64,000 nucleotides of DNA from Callipepla californica brunnescens (taxonomy: Eukaryota; Chordata; Aves; Galliformes; Odontophoridae), in assembly GCA_023055505.1 (NCBI GenBank), contig JALIRH010000075.1, positions 992,001 through 1,056,000 of the forward strand, read 5' to 3'. Shown piece after piece: positions 35,303 to 48,798 of the stretch. The notes below the pieces were generated by a model that worked only from the letters and a program-made list of their open reading frames with translations, ran no database searches and had not been told where the DNA came from. The translations under genes and the position numbers were made by a program. The stretch's first letter is position 1. Each line of letters opens with the position of its first letter.

Positions 35303-38300
35303 ATGCACGAACCGCTGTTAACCGCGGATTCCAATTCAATCGCATCAATCGCCTTTACTTCTGAGTTTGCCGCTAAGGAAGAAGCGAGTCAGAAGACTGC
35401 CGATCACTGTATAGCTGCTTCTCTATTCACCCGGCTGTCTTTCTATATTAAGGAATCGCGAAAAACACGTGAAAATGAGTCTGTTTCAGGAGCTGTATGA
35501 GAATGTATACTGGACATCAGTGTTAGTGAGAGGGAAATTTTAAATCCCACTACTTTTCTGCTACTGAATGCAAAGTATGTCTGCATCAGTCATTCACCTG
35601 CAAGCACGATTTCAAACTTTTCTCTGACAACTGTTGTTATACAATTTAGATCCTCATTGTAACACAGTCAACCCTCGTTTCCTTACTCTACCCAGTGATC
35701 CTTTTGATTCTCCACAGAAACATATGCTGTCTAGTGCCAAGGAAACAGTGTAGATGCTTAAAGTACTTATAGATGTTTCCTCTACCAAATGCATCTGTAT
35801 TTCCTCCTATTACAATTGTTTCCCAAAATCTTTTCATTTGAACCTGTAGAATGCAAATTATACGAACGTGCACATACCGGCACAAGCACTATGCACGAAC
35901 CGCTGTTAACCGCGGATTCCGATTCAATCGCATCAATCGCCTTTACTTCTGAGATTGCCGGTAAGGAAGACGCGAGTCAGAAGACTGCCTTACACTCTAT
36001 AGCGGCTTCTTATTCAGCCGTCTACTGTCCTATATAACGATTCGCGGTTAACGCATGTAAGGGACTCAGTTTCAGGAGCTGTACGAGAACGTATGCTGAA
36101 CCCCAATGTTAGTGAGACGAAAAATTTAAATCCCACTTTGCTCTGCAACTGAATACAAAGTATGTCTGCATCGGTCATTCACCTGCATCACGATTTCAAA
36201 CTTTTCTCTGAGAAGTGTTCTTATCCATTTGAGATCAATTATGTTACACAGTCACTCCTCGTTTCCTTACTCTACACAGTGATCGTTTTGATTCCTCACA
36301 GAAACATGTGCTGTTCAGTGCTAAGGAAACAGTGTAGATGCTATAATTACTTATAGCTCTTTCCTCTACCAAATGCATGTGTCATTTCACCACATACAAT
36401 TTTTGCCAGTCAACCTTTTCATTGGAACTTCAATAATGCAAATTGTAAGAAGGTGCACATACCGGCACAAGCTCTATGCACGAACCGCTGTTAACCGCGG
36501 ATTCCGATTCAATCGCATCAATCGCCTTGACTTCTGATTTTGCCGCTAAGGAAGAAGCGAGTCAGAAGACTGCCGAGCACTATATATCGGCTTCACTACT
36601 TTTCCGGCAATCATTCTATCTTAACGAATCGCTACTTACAAGTGAAAGTGACTCAGTTTCAGGAGCTGTATGAGAATATATACTGGACTCCAGTGTTAGT
36701 GAGAGGGAAATTTTAAATTCCAATTTACTCTGCGAATGAATGCAAAGTATGTCTGCATCGGTCATTCACCTGCAAGCACGATTTCAAACTTTTCTCTGAC
36801 CACTGTTCTTATCCATTTTAGTTCCTCTATGTAACACAGTCACTCCTCGTTTCCTTACTCTACCCAGTGATCGTTTTGATTCTCCACAGAACCATATGCT
36901 GTCTAGTGCTAAGGAAACAGTGTAGATGCTTAAAGTACTTATAGATGTTTCCTCTACCAAATGCATCTGTATTTCCTCCTCTTACAATTGTTTCCCAATA
37001 ATCTTTTCATTTGAACCTGTAGAATGCAAATTATAAGAAGGTGCACATAACGGCACAAGCACTATGCACGAACCGCCGTTAACCGCGGATTCCGATTCAA
37101 TCGCATCAATCGCCTTTACTTCAGAGATTGCCGGTAAGGAAGACGCAAGTCAGAAGACTGCCGATCATTGTTTTCGGCTTCTCTATTCAGGCGGCTGTCT
37201 TGCTATATTTCGAATCGCGACTTTCACGTGAAAGTGACTCAGTTTCAGGAGCTGTATGAGAATGTATACTGTACCCCAGTGTTAACGAGAGGGAAATTTT
37301 AAATTCCAATATACTCTGTGAATGAATGCAAAGTATGTCTGCATCGGTCATTCACCTGCAAGCACGATTTCAAACTTTTCTCTGAGAAGTGTTCTTATCC
37401 ATTTGAGATCCTTTATGTAACACAGTCACTCCTCGTTTCCTTTCCATACAGAGTGATCTTTATGATTCTTCACAGAACCATGTGCTGTTCAGTGCGAAGG
37501 AAACAGTGTAGATGCTTAAAGTAATTAGAGATGTTTCCTCTATCAAATGCATCTGAATTTCCACCTCTTACAATTCTTTCCCAAGAAACTTTTTTTGGGA
37601 GCTTCCTCCATGCAAATTATAAGAAGGTGCACATACCGGCACAAGCACTATGCACAAACCGCCGTTAACCGCGGATTCCGATTCAATCGCATCAATCGCC
37701 TTTACTTCTGAGTTTGCCGCTAAGGAAGACGCGAGTCAGAAGACTGCCGATCATTGTTTTCGGCTTCTCTATTCACCCGGCTGTCTTTCTATATTAAGGA
37801 ATCGCGACTTTCACGTGAAAGTGACTCAGTTTCAGGAGCTGTATTAGAATGTATACTGTACCTCAGTGTTAGCGAGAGGGAAATTTTAAATCCATCTTAA
37901 CTCTGCTACTGAATGCAAAGTAATTCTGCATCGGTCATTCAACTGCAAGCACGATTTCAAACTTTTCTCTGACAAGTGTTGTTATCCATTTTAGATCCTC
38001 ATTGTAACACATCACTCCTCGTTTCCCTACCATACACAGTGATCGTTTTGATTCCTCACAGAACCATGTGCTGTTTAGTGCTAAGGAAACAGTGTAGATA
38101 CTTAAAGTACTTAGACCTGTTTCCTCTAACAAATGCATGTGTCATTTCAACACTTACTATTGTTTCCCAGTAAGCCTTTTCATTGGAGCTTCTATAATGC
38201 AGATTATAAGAAGGTGCACATACCGGCACATGCTCTATGCACGAACCGCTGTTAACCGCGGATTCCGATTCAATCGCATCAATCGCCTTTACTTCTGAGA

Positions 38301-38823
38301 TTGCCGGTAAGGAAGACGCGAGTCAGAAGACTGCCTTACACTCTATAGCGGCTTCACTATTCAGCCCTCTGCTGTCCTATATAACAAATCGCGAATAACG
38401 CATGTAAGGAACTCAGTTTCAGGAGCTGTACGAGAATGTATGCTGAACCCCAAAGTTTTTGAGACGAAAAATTTAAATCCCACTTTGCTCTGCAACTGAA
38501 TACAAAGTATGTCTGCATTGGTCATTCACCTGCAAGCACGATTTCAAACTTTTCTCAAAGAAGTGTTCTTATCCATTTGAGATCCTTTATGTAACACAGT
38601 CACTCCTCGTTTCCTTTCCATACAGAGTGATCTTTATGATTCTTCACAGAACCATGTGCTGTTCAGTGCTAAGGAAACAGTGTAGATGCTTAAAGTAATT
38701 AGAGATGTTTCCTCTATCAAATGCATCTGAATTTCCACCTCTTACAATTCTTTCCCAAGAAACTTTTTATTGGAGCTTCCTCCATGCAAATTATAAGAAG
38801 GTGCACATACCGGCACAAGCACT
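35303..38823 (+). repeat. 6-monomer HOR unit (type B)
   Basis: Starts are 35303, 35891, 36476, 37064, 37650 and 38237. Length is 3521 bp. Private changes include ATGCACAAACCG at the start of m5 (37650) and TTTCTCAAAGAAG in m6b near 38555. Confidence 0.92.
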
Positions 38824-41800
38824 ATGCACGAACCGCTGTTAACCGCGGATTCCAATTCAATCGCATCAATCGCCTTTACTTCTGAGTTTGCCGCTAAGGA
38901 AGACGCGAGTCAGAAGACTGCCGATCACTGTATAGCGGCTTCTCTATTCACCCGGCTGTCTTTCTATATTAAGGAATCGCGAAAAACACGTGAAAATGAG
39001 TCTGTTTCAGGAGCTGTATGAGAATGTATACTGGACATCAGTGTTAGTGAGAGGGAAATTTTAAATCCCACTACTTTTCTGCTACTGAATGCAAAGTATG
39101 TCTGCATCAGTCATTCACCTGCAAGCACGATTTCAAACTTTTCTCTGACAACTGTTGTTATACAATTTAGATCCTCATTGTAACACAGTCAACCCTCGTT
39201 TCCTTACTCTACCCAGTGATCCTTTTGATTCTCCACAGAAACATATGCTGTCTAGTGCCAAGGAAACAGTGTAGATGCTTAAAGTACTTATAGATGTTTC
39301 CTCTACCAAATGCATCTGTATTTCCTCCTATTACAATTGTTTCCCAAAATCTTTTCATTTGAACCTGTAGAATGCAAATTATACGAACGTGCACATACCG
39401 GCACAAGCACTATGCACGAACCGCTGTTAACCGCGGATTCCGATTCAATCGCATCAATCGCCTTTACTTCTGAGATTGCCGGTAAGGAAGACGCGAGTCA
39501 GAAGACTGCCTTACACTCTATAGCGGCTTCTTATTCAGCCGTCTACTGTCCTATATAACGATTCGCGGTTAACGCATGTAAGGGACTCAGTTTCAGGAGC
39601 TGTACGAGAACGTATGCTGAACCCCAATGTTAGTGAGACGAAAAATTTAAATCCCACTTTGCTCTGCAACTGAATACAAAGTATGTCTGCATCGGTCATT
39701 CACCTGCATCACGATTTCAAACTTTTCTCTGAGAAGTGTTCTTATCCATTTGAGATCAATTATGTTACACAGTCACTCCTCGTTTCCTTACTCTACACAG
39801 TGATCGTTTTGATTCCTCACAGAAACATGTGCTGTTCAGTGCTAAGGAAACAGTGTAGATGCTATAATTACTTATAGCTCTTTCCTCTACCAAATGCATG
39901 TGTCATTTCACCACATACAATTTTTGCCAGTCAACCTTTTCATTGGAACTTCAATAATGCAAATTGTAAGAAGGTGCACATACCGGCACAAGCTCTATGC
40001 ACGAACCGCTGTTAACCGCGGATTCCGATTCAATCGCATCAATCGCCTTGACTTCTGATTTTGCCGCTAAGGAAGAAGCGAGTCAGAAGACTGCCGAGCA
40101 CTATATATCGGCTTCACTACTTTTCCGGCAATCATTCTATCTTAACGAATCGCTACTTACAAGTGAAAGTGACTCAGTTTCAGGAGCTGTATGAGAATAT
40201 ATACTGGACTCCAGTGTTAGTGAGAGGGAAATTTTAAATTCCAATTTACTCTGCGAATGAATGCAAAGTATGTCTGCATCGGTCATTCACCTGCAAGCAC
40301 GATTTCAAACTTTTCTCTGACCACTGTTCTTATCCATTTTAGTTCCTCTATGTAACACAGTCACTCCTCGTTTCCTTACTCTACCCAGTGATCGTTTTGA
40401 TTCTCCACAGAACCATATGCTGTCTAGTGCTAAGGAAACAGTGTAGATGCTTAAAGTACTTATAGATGTTTCCTCTACCAAATGCATCTGTATTTCCTCC
40501 TCTTACAATTGTTTCCCAATAATCTTTTCATTTGAACCTGTAGAATGCAAATTATAAGAAGGTGCACATAACGGCACAAGCACTATGCACGAACCGCCGT
40601 TAACCGCGGATTCCGATTCAATCGCATCAATCGCCTTTACTTCAGAGATTGCCGGTAAGGAAGACGCAAGTCAGAAGACTGCCGATCATTGTTTTCGGCT
40701 TCTCTATTCAGGCGGCTGTCTTGCTATATTTCGAATCGCGACTTTCACGTGAAAGTGACTCAGTTTCAGGAGCTGTATGAGAATGTATACTGTACCCCAG
40801 TGTTAACGAGAGGGAAATTTTAAATTCCAATATACTCTGTGAATGAATGCAAAGTATGTCTGCATCGGTCATTCACCTGCAAGCACGATTTCAAACTTTT
40901 CTCTGAGAAGTGTTCTTATCCATTTGAGATCCTTTATGTAACACAGTCACTCCTCGTTTCCTTTCCATACAGAGTGATCTTTATGATTCTTCACAGAACC
41001 ATGTGCTGTTCAGTGCGAAGGAAACAGTGTAGATGCTTAAAGTAATTAGAGATGTTTCCTCTATCAAATGCATCTGAATTTCCACCTCTTACAATTCTTT
41101 CCCAAGAAACTTTTTTTGGGAGCTTCCTCCATGCAAATTATAAGAAGGTGCACATACCGGCACAAGCACTATGCACGAACCGCCGTTAACCGCGGATTCC
41201 GATTCAATCGCATCAATCGCCTTTACTTCTGAGTTTGCCGCTAAGGAAGACGCGAGTCAGAAGACTGCCGATCATTGTTTTCGGCTTCTCTATTCACCCG
41301 GCTGTCTTTCTATATTAAGGAATCGCGACTTTCACGTGAAAGTGACTCAGTTTCAGGAGCTGTATTAGAATGTATACTGTACCTCAGTGTTAGCGAGAGG
41401 GAAATTTTAAATCCATCTTAACTCTGCTACTGAATGCAAAGTAATTCTGCACCGGTCATTCAACTGCAAGCACGATTTCAAACTTTTCTCTGACAAGTGT
41501 TGTTATCCATTTTAGATCCTCATTGTAACACATCACTCCTCGTTTCCCTACCATACACAGTGATCGTTTTGATTCCTCACAGAACCATGTGCTGTTTAGT
41601 GCTAAGGAAACAGTGTAGATACTTAAAGTACTTAGACCTGTTTCCTCTAACAAATGCATGTGTCATTTCAACACTTACTATTGTTTCCCAGTAAGCCTTT
41701 TCATTGGAGCTTCTATAATGCAGATTATAAGAAGGTGCACATACCGGCACATGCTCTATGCACGAACCGCTGTTAACCGCGGATTCCGATTCAATCGCAT

Positions 41801-42344
41801 CAATCGCCTTTACTTCTGAGATTGCCGCTAAGGAAGACGCGAGTCAGAAGACTGCCTTACACTCTATAGCGGCTTCACTATTCAGCCCTCTGCTGTCCTA
41901 TATAACAAATCGCGAATAACGCATGTAAGGAACTCAGTTTCAGGAGCTGTACGAGAACGTATGCTGAACCCCAAAGTTTTTGAGACGAAAAATTTAAATC
42001 CCACTTTGCTCTGCAACTGAATACAAAGTATGTCTGCATTGGTCATTCACCTGCAAGCACGATTTCAAACTTTTCTCTGAGAAGTGTTCTTATCCATTTG
42101 AGATCCTTTATGTAACACAGTCACTCCTCGTTTCCTTTCCATACAGAGTGATCTTTATGATTCTTCACAGAACCATGTGCTGTTCAGTGCTAAGGAAACA
42201 GTGTAGATGCTTAAAGTAATTAGAGATGTTTCCTCTATCAAATGCATCTGAATTTCCACCTCTTACAATTCTTTCCCAAGAAACTTTTTATTGGAGCTTC
42301 CTCCATGCAAATTATAAGAAGGTGCACATACCGGCACAAGCACT
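38824..42344 (+). repeat. 6-monomer HOR unit (type B), last complete main HOR
   Basis: Starts are 38824, 39412, 39997, 40585, 41171 and 41758. Length is 3521 bp. The m1 has GAAGACGCG in place of the class-typical GAAGAAGCG, and m6 has GCCGCTAAGG (m6a-like head) with an m6b tail. This is the last unit containing m3 and m4. Confidence 0.92.
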
Positions 42345-45300
42345 ATGCACGAACCGCTGTTAACCGCGGATTCCAATTCAATCGCATCAATCGCCTTTAC
42401 TTCTGAGTTTGCCGCTAAGGAAGAAGCGAGTCAGAAGACTGCCGATCACTGTATAGCTGCTTCTCTATTCACCCGGCTGTCTTTCTATATTAAGGAATCG
42501 CGAAAAACACGTGAAAATGAGTCTGTTTCAGGAGCTGTATGAGAATGTATACTGGACATCAGTGTTAGTGAGAGGGAAATTTTAAATCCCACTACTTTTC
42601 TGCTACTGAATGCAAAGTATGTCTGCATCAGTCATTCACCTGCAAGCACGATTTCAAACTTTTCTCGGACAACTGTTGTTATACATTTTAGATCCTCATT
42701 GTAACACAGTCACTCCTCGTTTCCTTACTCTACCCAGTGATCCTTTTGATTCTCCACAGAAACATATGCTGTCTAGTGCTAAGGAAACAGTGTAGATGCT
42801 TAAAGTACTTATAGATGTTTCCTCTACCAAATGAATCTGAATTTCCACCTCTTACAATTCTTTCCCAGTAAGCCTTTTCATTGGAGCTTCTATAATGCAG
42901 ATTATAAGAAGGTGCACATACCGGCACAAGCACTATGCACGAACCGCTGTTAACTGCGGATTCCGATTCAATCGCATCAATCGCCTTTACTTCTGAGATT
43001 GCCGCTAAGGAAGACGCGAGTCAGAAGACTGCCTTACACTCTATAGCGGCTTCTTATTCAGCCGTCTACTGTCCTATATAAAGATCGCGGTTAGCGCATG
43101 TAAGGGACTCAGTTTCAGGAGATGTACGAGAATGTATGCTGAACCCCAAAGTTTTTGAGACGAAAAATTTAAATCCCACTTTGCTCTGCAACTGAATGCA
43201 AAGCATGTCTGCATCGGTCATTCACCTGCAAGCACGATTTCAAACTTTTCTCTGAGAAGTGTTCTTATCCATTTTAGATCCATTATGTAACACAGTCACT
43301 CCTCAATTCCTTACTCTACAAAGTGATCGTTTTGTTTCTCCACAGAACCATAAGCTGTTTAGTGCTAAGGAAACAGTGTAGATGCTTAAAGTACTTATAG
43401 ATGTTTCCTCTTCCAAATGCATCTGAATTTAAACCTCTTACAATTCTTTCCCAATAAACTTTTTATTGGAGCTTCCTTCATGCAAATTATAAGAAGGTGC
43501 ACATACCGGCACATGCTCTATGCACGAACCGCTGTTAACCGCTGATTCCGACTCAATCGAATCAATTGCAGTTACTTCTGAGATTGCCGCTAAGGAAGAC
43601 TCGAGACAGAGGACGGCCTTACACTCTATAGCGGCTTCTTATTCAGCCCTCTACTGTCCTATATAACGATTCGCGGTTAACGCATGTAAGGGACTCAGTT
43701 TCAGGAGCTGTACGAGAACGTATGCTGAACCCACATGTTAGTGAGATGAAAAATTTAAATCCCACTTTGCTCTGCAACTGAATACAAAGTATGTCTGCAT
43801 CGGTCATTCACCTGCAAGCACGATTTCAAACTTTTCTCTGAGAAGTGTTCTTATCCATTTGAGATCCTCTATGTTACACAGTCACTCCTCGTTTCCTTAC
43901 TCTACACAGTGATCGTTTTGATTCCTCACAGAACCATATGCTGTTTGGTGCCAAGGAAACAGTGTAGATGCTTAAAGTAATTAGAGATGTTTCCTCTACC
44001 AAATGCATCTGAATTTCCACCTCTTACAATTCTTTCCCAGTAAGCCTTTTCATTGGAGCTTCTATAATGCAGATTATAAGAAGGTGCACATACCGGCACA
44101 TGCTCTATGCACGAACCGCTGTTAACCGCGGATTCCGACTCAATCGAATCAATTGCCTTTACTTCTGAGATTGCCGCTAAGGAAGACTCGAGTCAGAGGA
44201 CGGCCTTACACTCTATAGCGGCTTCTTATTCAGCCGTCTACTGTCCTATATAACGATTCGCGGTTAACGCATGTAAGGGACTCAGTTTCAGGAGCTGTAC
44301 GAGAACGTATGCTGAACCCACATGTTAGTGAGATGAAAAATTTAAATCCCACTTTGCTCTGCAACTGAATACAAAGTATGTCTGCATCGGTCATTCACCT
44401 GCAAGCACGATTTCAAACTTTTCTCTGAGAAGTGTTCTTATCCATTTTAGTTCCTCTATGTTACACAGTCACTCCTCGTTTCCTTACTCTACACAGTGAT
44501 CGTTTTGATTCCTCACAGAACCATATGCTGTTTAGTGCCAAGGAAACAGTGTAGATGCTTAAAGTAATTAGAGATGTTTCCTCTACCAAATGCATCTGAA
44601 TTTCCACCTCTTACAATTCTTTCCCACTAAGCCTTTTCACTGGAGCTTCTATAATGCAGATTATAAGAAGGTGCACATACCGGCACATGCTCTATGCACG
44701 AACCGCTGTTAACCGCGGATTCCGATTCAATCGCATCAATTGCCTTTACTTCTGAGATTGCCGCTAAGGAAGACGCGAGTCAGAAGACTGCCTTACACTC
44801 TATAGCGGCTTCTTATTCAGCCGTCTACTGTCCTATATAACGATTCGCGGTTTACGCATGTAAGGGACTCAGTTTCAGGAGCTGTACGAGAACGTATGCT
44901 GAACCCCAATGTTAGTGAGACGTAAAATTTAAATCCCACTTTGCTCTGCAACTGAATACAAAGTATGTCTGCATCGGTCATTCACCTGCAAGCACGATTT
45001 CAAACTTTTCTCTGACAACTGTTCTTATCCATTTTAGTTCCTCTATGTAACACAGTCACTCCTCGTTTCCTTTCCATACAGAGTGATCTTTATGATTCTT
45101 CACAGAACCATGTGCTGTTCAGTGCTAAGGAAACAGTGTAGATGCTTAAAGTACTTATAGATGTTTCCTCTACCAAATGCATCTGTATTTCCTCCTCTTA
45201 CTATTGTTTCCCAATAATCTTTTCATTTGAACCTGTAGAATGCAAATTATAAGAAGGTGCACATAACGGCACAAGCACTATGCACGAACCGCTGTTAACC

Positions 45301-47626
45301 GCGGATTCCGATTCAATCGCATCAATCGCCTTTACTTCTGAGATTGCCGCTAAGGAAGACGCGAGTCAGAAGACTGCCGATCATTGTTTTCGGCTTCTCT
45401 ATTCACCCGGCTGTCTTTCTATATTAAGGAATCGCGACTTTCACGTGAAAGTGACTCAGTTTCAGGAGCTGTATTAGAATGTATACTGTACCTCAGTGTT
45501 AGCGAGAGGGAAATTTTAAATCCATCTTAACTCTGCTACTGAATGCAAAGTAATTCTGCACCGGTCATTCAACTGCAAGCACGATTTCAAACTTTTCTCT
45601 GACAAGTGTTGTTATCCATTTTAGATCCTCATTGTAACACATCACTCCTCGTTTCCCTACCATACACAGTGATCGTTTTGATTCCTCACAGAACCATGTG
45701 CTGTTTAGTGCTAAGGAAACAGTGTAGATACTTAAAGTACTTAGACCTGTTTCCTCTAACAAATGCATGTGTCATTTCAACACTTACTATTGTTTCCCAG
45801 TAAGCCTTTTCATTGGAGCTTCTATAATGCAGATTATAAGAAGGTGCACATACCGGCACAAGCACTATGCACGAACCGCTGTTAACCGCGGATTCCAATT
45901 CAATCGCATCAATCGCCTTTACTTCTGAGATTGCCGCTAAGGAAGACGCGAGTCAGAAGACTGCCGATCATTGTTTTCGGCTTCTCTATTCACCCGGCTG
46001 TCTTTCTATATTAAGGAATCGCGACTTTCACGTGAAAGTGACTCAGTTTCAGGAGCTGTATTAGAATGTATACTGTACCCCAGTGTTAGCGAGAGGGAAA
46101 TTTTAAATCCATCTTAACTCTGCTACTGAATGCAAAGTAATTCTGCATCTGTCATTCAACTGCAAGCACGATTTCAAACTTTTCTCTGACAATTGTTGTT
46201 ATGCATTTTAGATCCTCATTGTAACACATCACTCCTCGTTTCCCTACCATACACAGTGATCGTTTTGATTCCTCACAGAACCATGTGCTGTTTAGTGCTA
46301 AGGAAACAGTGGAGATACTTAAAGTACTTAGACCTGTTTCCTCTAACAAATGCATGTGTCATTTCAACACTTACTATTGTTTCCCAGTAAGCCTTTTCAT
46401 TGGAGCTTCTATAATGCAGATTATAAGAAGGTGCACATACAGGCACAAGCACTATGCACGAACCGCTGTTAACCGCGGATTCCGATTCAATCGCATCAAT
46501 CGCCTTTACTTCTGAGATTGCCGGTAAGGAAGACGCGAGTCAGAAGACTGCCTTACACTCTATAGCGGCTTCTTATTCAGCCGTCTACTGTCCTATATAA
46601 CGATTCGCGGTTAACGCATGTAAGGGACTCAGTTTCAGGAGCTGTACGAGAACGTATGCTGAACCCCAATGTTAGTGAGACGAAAAATTTAAATCCCACT
46701 TTGCTCTGCAACTGAATACAAAGTATGTCTGCATCGGTCATTCACCTGCATCACGATTTCAAACTTTTCTCTGAGAAGTGTTCTTATCCATTTGAGATCC
46801 TCTATGTTACACAGTCACTCCTCGTTTCCTTACTCTACACAGTGATCGTTTTGATTCCTCACAGAACCATGTGCTGTTTAGTGCTAAGGAAACAGTGTAG
46901 ATACTTAAAGTACTTAGACCTGTTTCCTCTAACAAATGCATGTGTCATTTCAACACTTACTATTGTTTCCCAGTAAGCCTTTTCATTGGAGCTTCTATAA
47001 TGCAGATTATAAGAAGGTGCACATACCGGCACATGCTCTATGCACGAACCGCTGTTAACCGCGGATTCCGATTCAATCGCATCAATCGCCTTTACTTCTG
47101 AGATTGCCGCTAAGGAAGACGCGAGTCAGAAGACTGCCTTACACTCTATAGCGGCTTCACTATTCAGCCCTCTGCTGTCCTATATAACAAATCGCGAATA
47201 ACGCATGTAAGGAACTCAGTTTCAGGAGCTGTACGAGAATGTATGCTGAACCCCAAAGTTTTTGAGACGAAAAATTTAAATCCCACTTTGCTCTGCAACT
47301 GAATGCAAAGCATGTCTGCATCGGTCATTCACCTGCAAGCACGATTTCAAACTTTTCTCTGAGAAGTGTTGTTATCCATTTTAGATCCATTATGTAACAC
47401 AGTCACTCCTCAATTCCTTACTCTACAAAGTGATCGTTTTGTTTCTTCACAGAACCATGTGCTGTTCAGTGCTAAGGAAACAGTGTAGATGCTTAAAGTA
47501 ATTAGAGATGTTTCCTCTACCAAATGCATCTGAATTTCCACCTCTTACAATTCTTTCCCAAGAAACTTTTTATTGGAGCTTCCTCCATGCAAATTATAAG
47601 AAGGTGCACATACCGGCACAAGCACT
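42345..47626 (+). repeat. Second HOR family, 9-monomer block, copy 3
   Basis: Starts are 42345 (m1), 42935 (t1), 43520 (t2), 44107 (t3), 44694 (t4), 45280 (p), 45867 (p), 46454 (near-X) and 47040 (m6 with a t1 tract). Length is 5282 bp, against 5280 bp for 3031-8310. Private shared changes such as GAACCCACATGTTAG in t2 and t3 set it apart from copy 1. Confidence 0.87.
47305..47442 (+). repeat. t1 sequence tract inside an m6 monomer
   Basis: Within the m6 monomer at 47040, diagnostic bases from 47305 (GAATGCAAAGCATG) to 47442 (GTTTTGTTTC) match t1, including CTCCTCAATTCC and CTACAAAGTGATC. Sequence before and after (from 47447, CTTCACAGAACCATGTG) is m6. Two switches within one monomer suggest gene conversion or a double crossover. 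Confidence 0.8.
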
Positions 47627-48798
47627 ATGCACGAACCGCTGTTAACCGCGGATTCCGATTCAATCGCATCAATCGCCTTTACTTCTGAGATTGCCGGTAA
47701 GGAAGACGCGAGTCAGAAGACTGCCTTACACTCTATAGCGGCTTCTTAGTCAGCCGTCTACTGTCCTATATAAAGATCGCGGTTAGCGCATGTAAGGGAC
47801 TCAGTTTCAGGAGATGTACGAGAATGTATGCTGAACCCCAAAGTTTTTGAGACGAAAAATTTAAATCCCACTTTGCTCTGCAACTGAAAGCAAAGCATGT
47901 CTGCATCGGTCATTCACCTGCAAGCACGATTTCAAACTTTTCTCTGACAACTGTTCTTATCCATTTTAGATCCATTATGTAACACAGTCACTCCTCAATT
48001 CCTTACTCTACAAAGTGATCGTTTTGTTTCTCCACAGAACCATAAGCTGTTTAGTGCTAAGGAAACAGTGTAGATGCTTAAAGTACTTATAGATGTTTCC
48101 TCTACCAAATGCATCTGAATTTAAACCTCTTACAATTCTTTCCCAATAAACTTTTTATTGGAGCTTCCTTCATGCAAATTATAAGAAGGTGCACATACCG
48201 GCACATGCTCTATGCACGAACCTCTGTTAACCGCGGATTCCGACTCAATCGAATCAATTGCAGTTACTTCTGAGATTGCCGCTAAGGAAGACTCGAGACA
48301 GAGGACGGCCTTACACTCTATAGCGGCTTCTTATTCAGCCGTCTACTGTCCTATATAACGATTCGCGGTTAACGCATGTAAGGGACTCAGTTTCAGGAGC
48401 TGTACGAGAACGTATGCTGAACCCCAATGTTAGTGAGATGAAAAATTTAAATCCCACTTTGCTCTGCAACTGAATACAAAGTATGTCTGCATCGGTCATT
48501 CACCTGCAAGCACGATTTCAAACTTTTCTCTGAGAAGTGTTCTTATCCATTTGAGATCCTCTATGTTACACAGTCACTCCTCGTTTCCTTACTCTACACA
48601 GTGATCGTTTTGATTCCTCACAGAACCATATGCTGTTTAGTGCCTAGGAAACAGTGTAGATGCTTAAAGTAATTAGAGATGTTTCCTCTACCAAATGCAT
48701 CTGAATTTCCACCTCTTACAATTCTTTCCCAGTAAGCCTTTTCATTGGAGCTTCTATAATGCAGATTATAAGAAGGTGCACATACCGGCACATGCTCT
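47627..48798 (+). repeat. Two t monomers (t1 with X/m6-like head, then t2)
   Basis: The monomer at 47627 has GTTAACCGCGG and GCCGGTAAGG, unlike t1, but its variable block (AAGATCGCGGTTAGC) and body are t1. The monomer at 48212 is t2 with a private GAACCTCTGTTAACC change. They precede the tetramer repeats. Confidence 0.75.
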
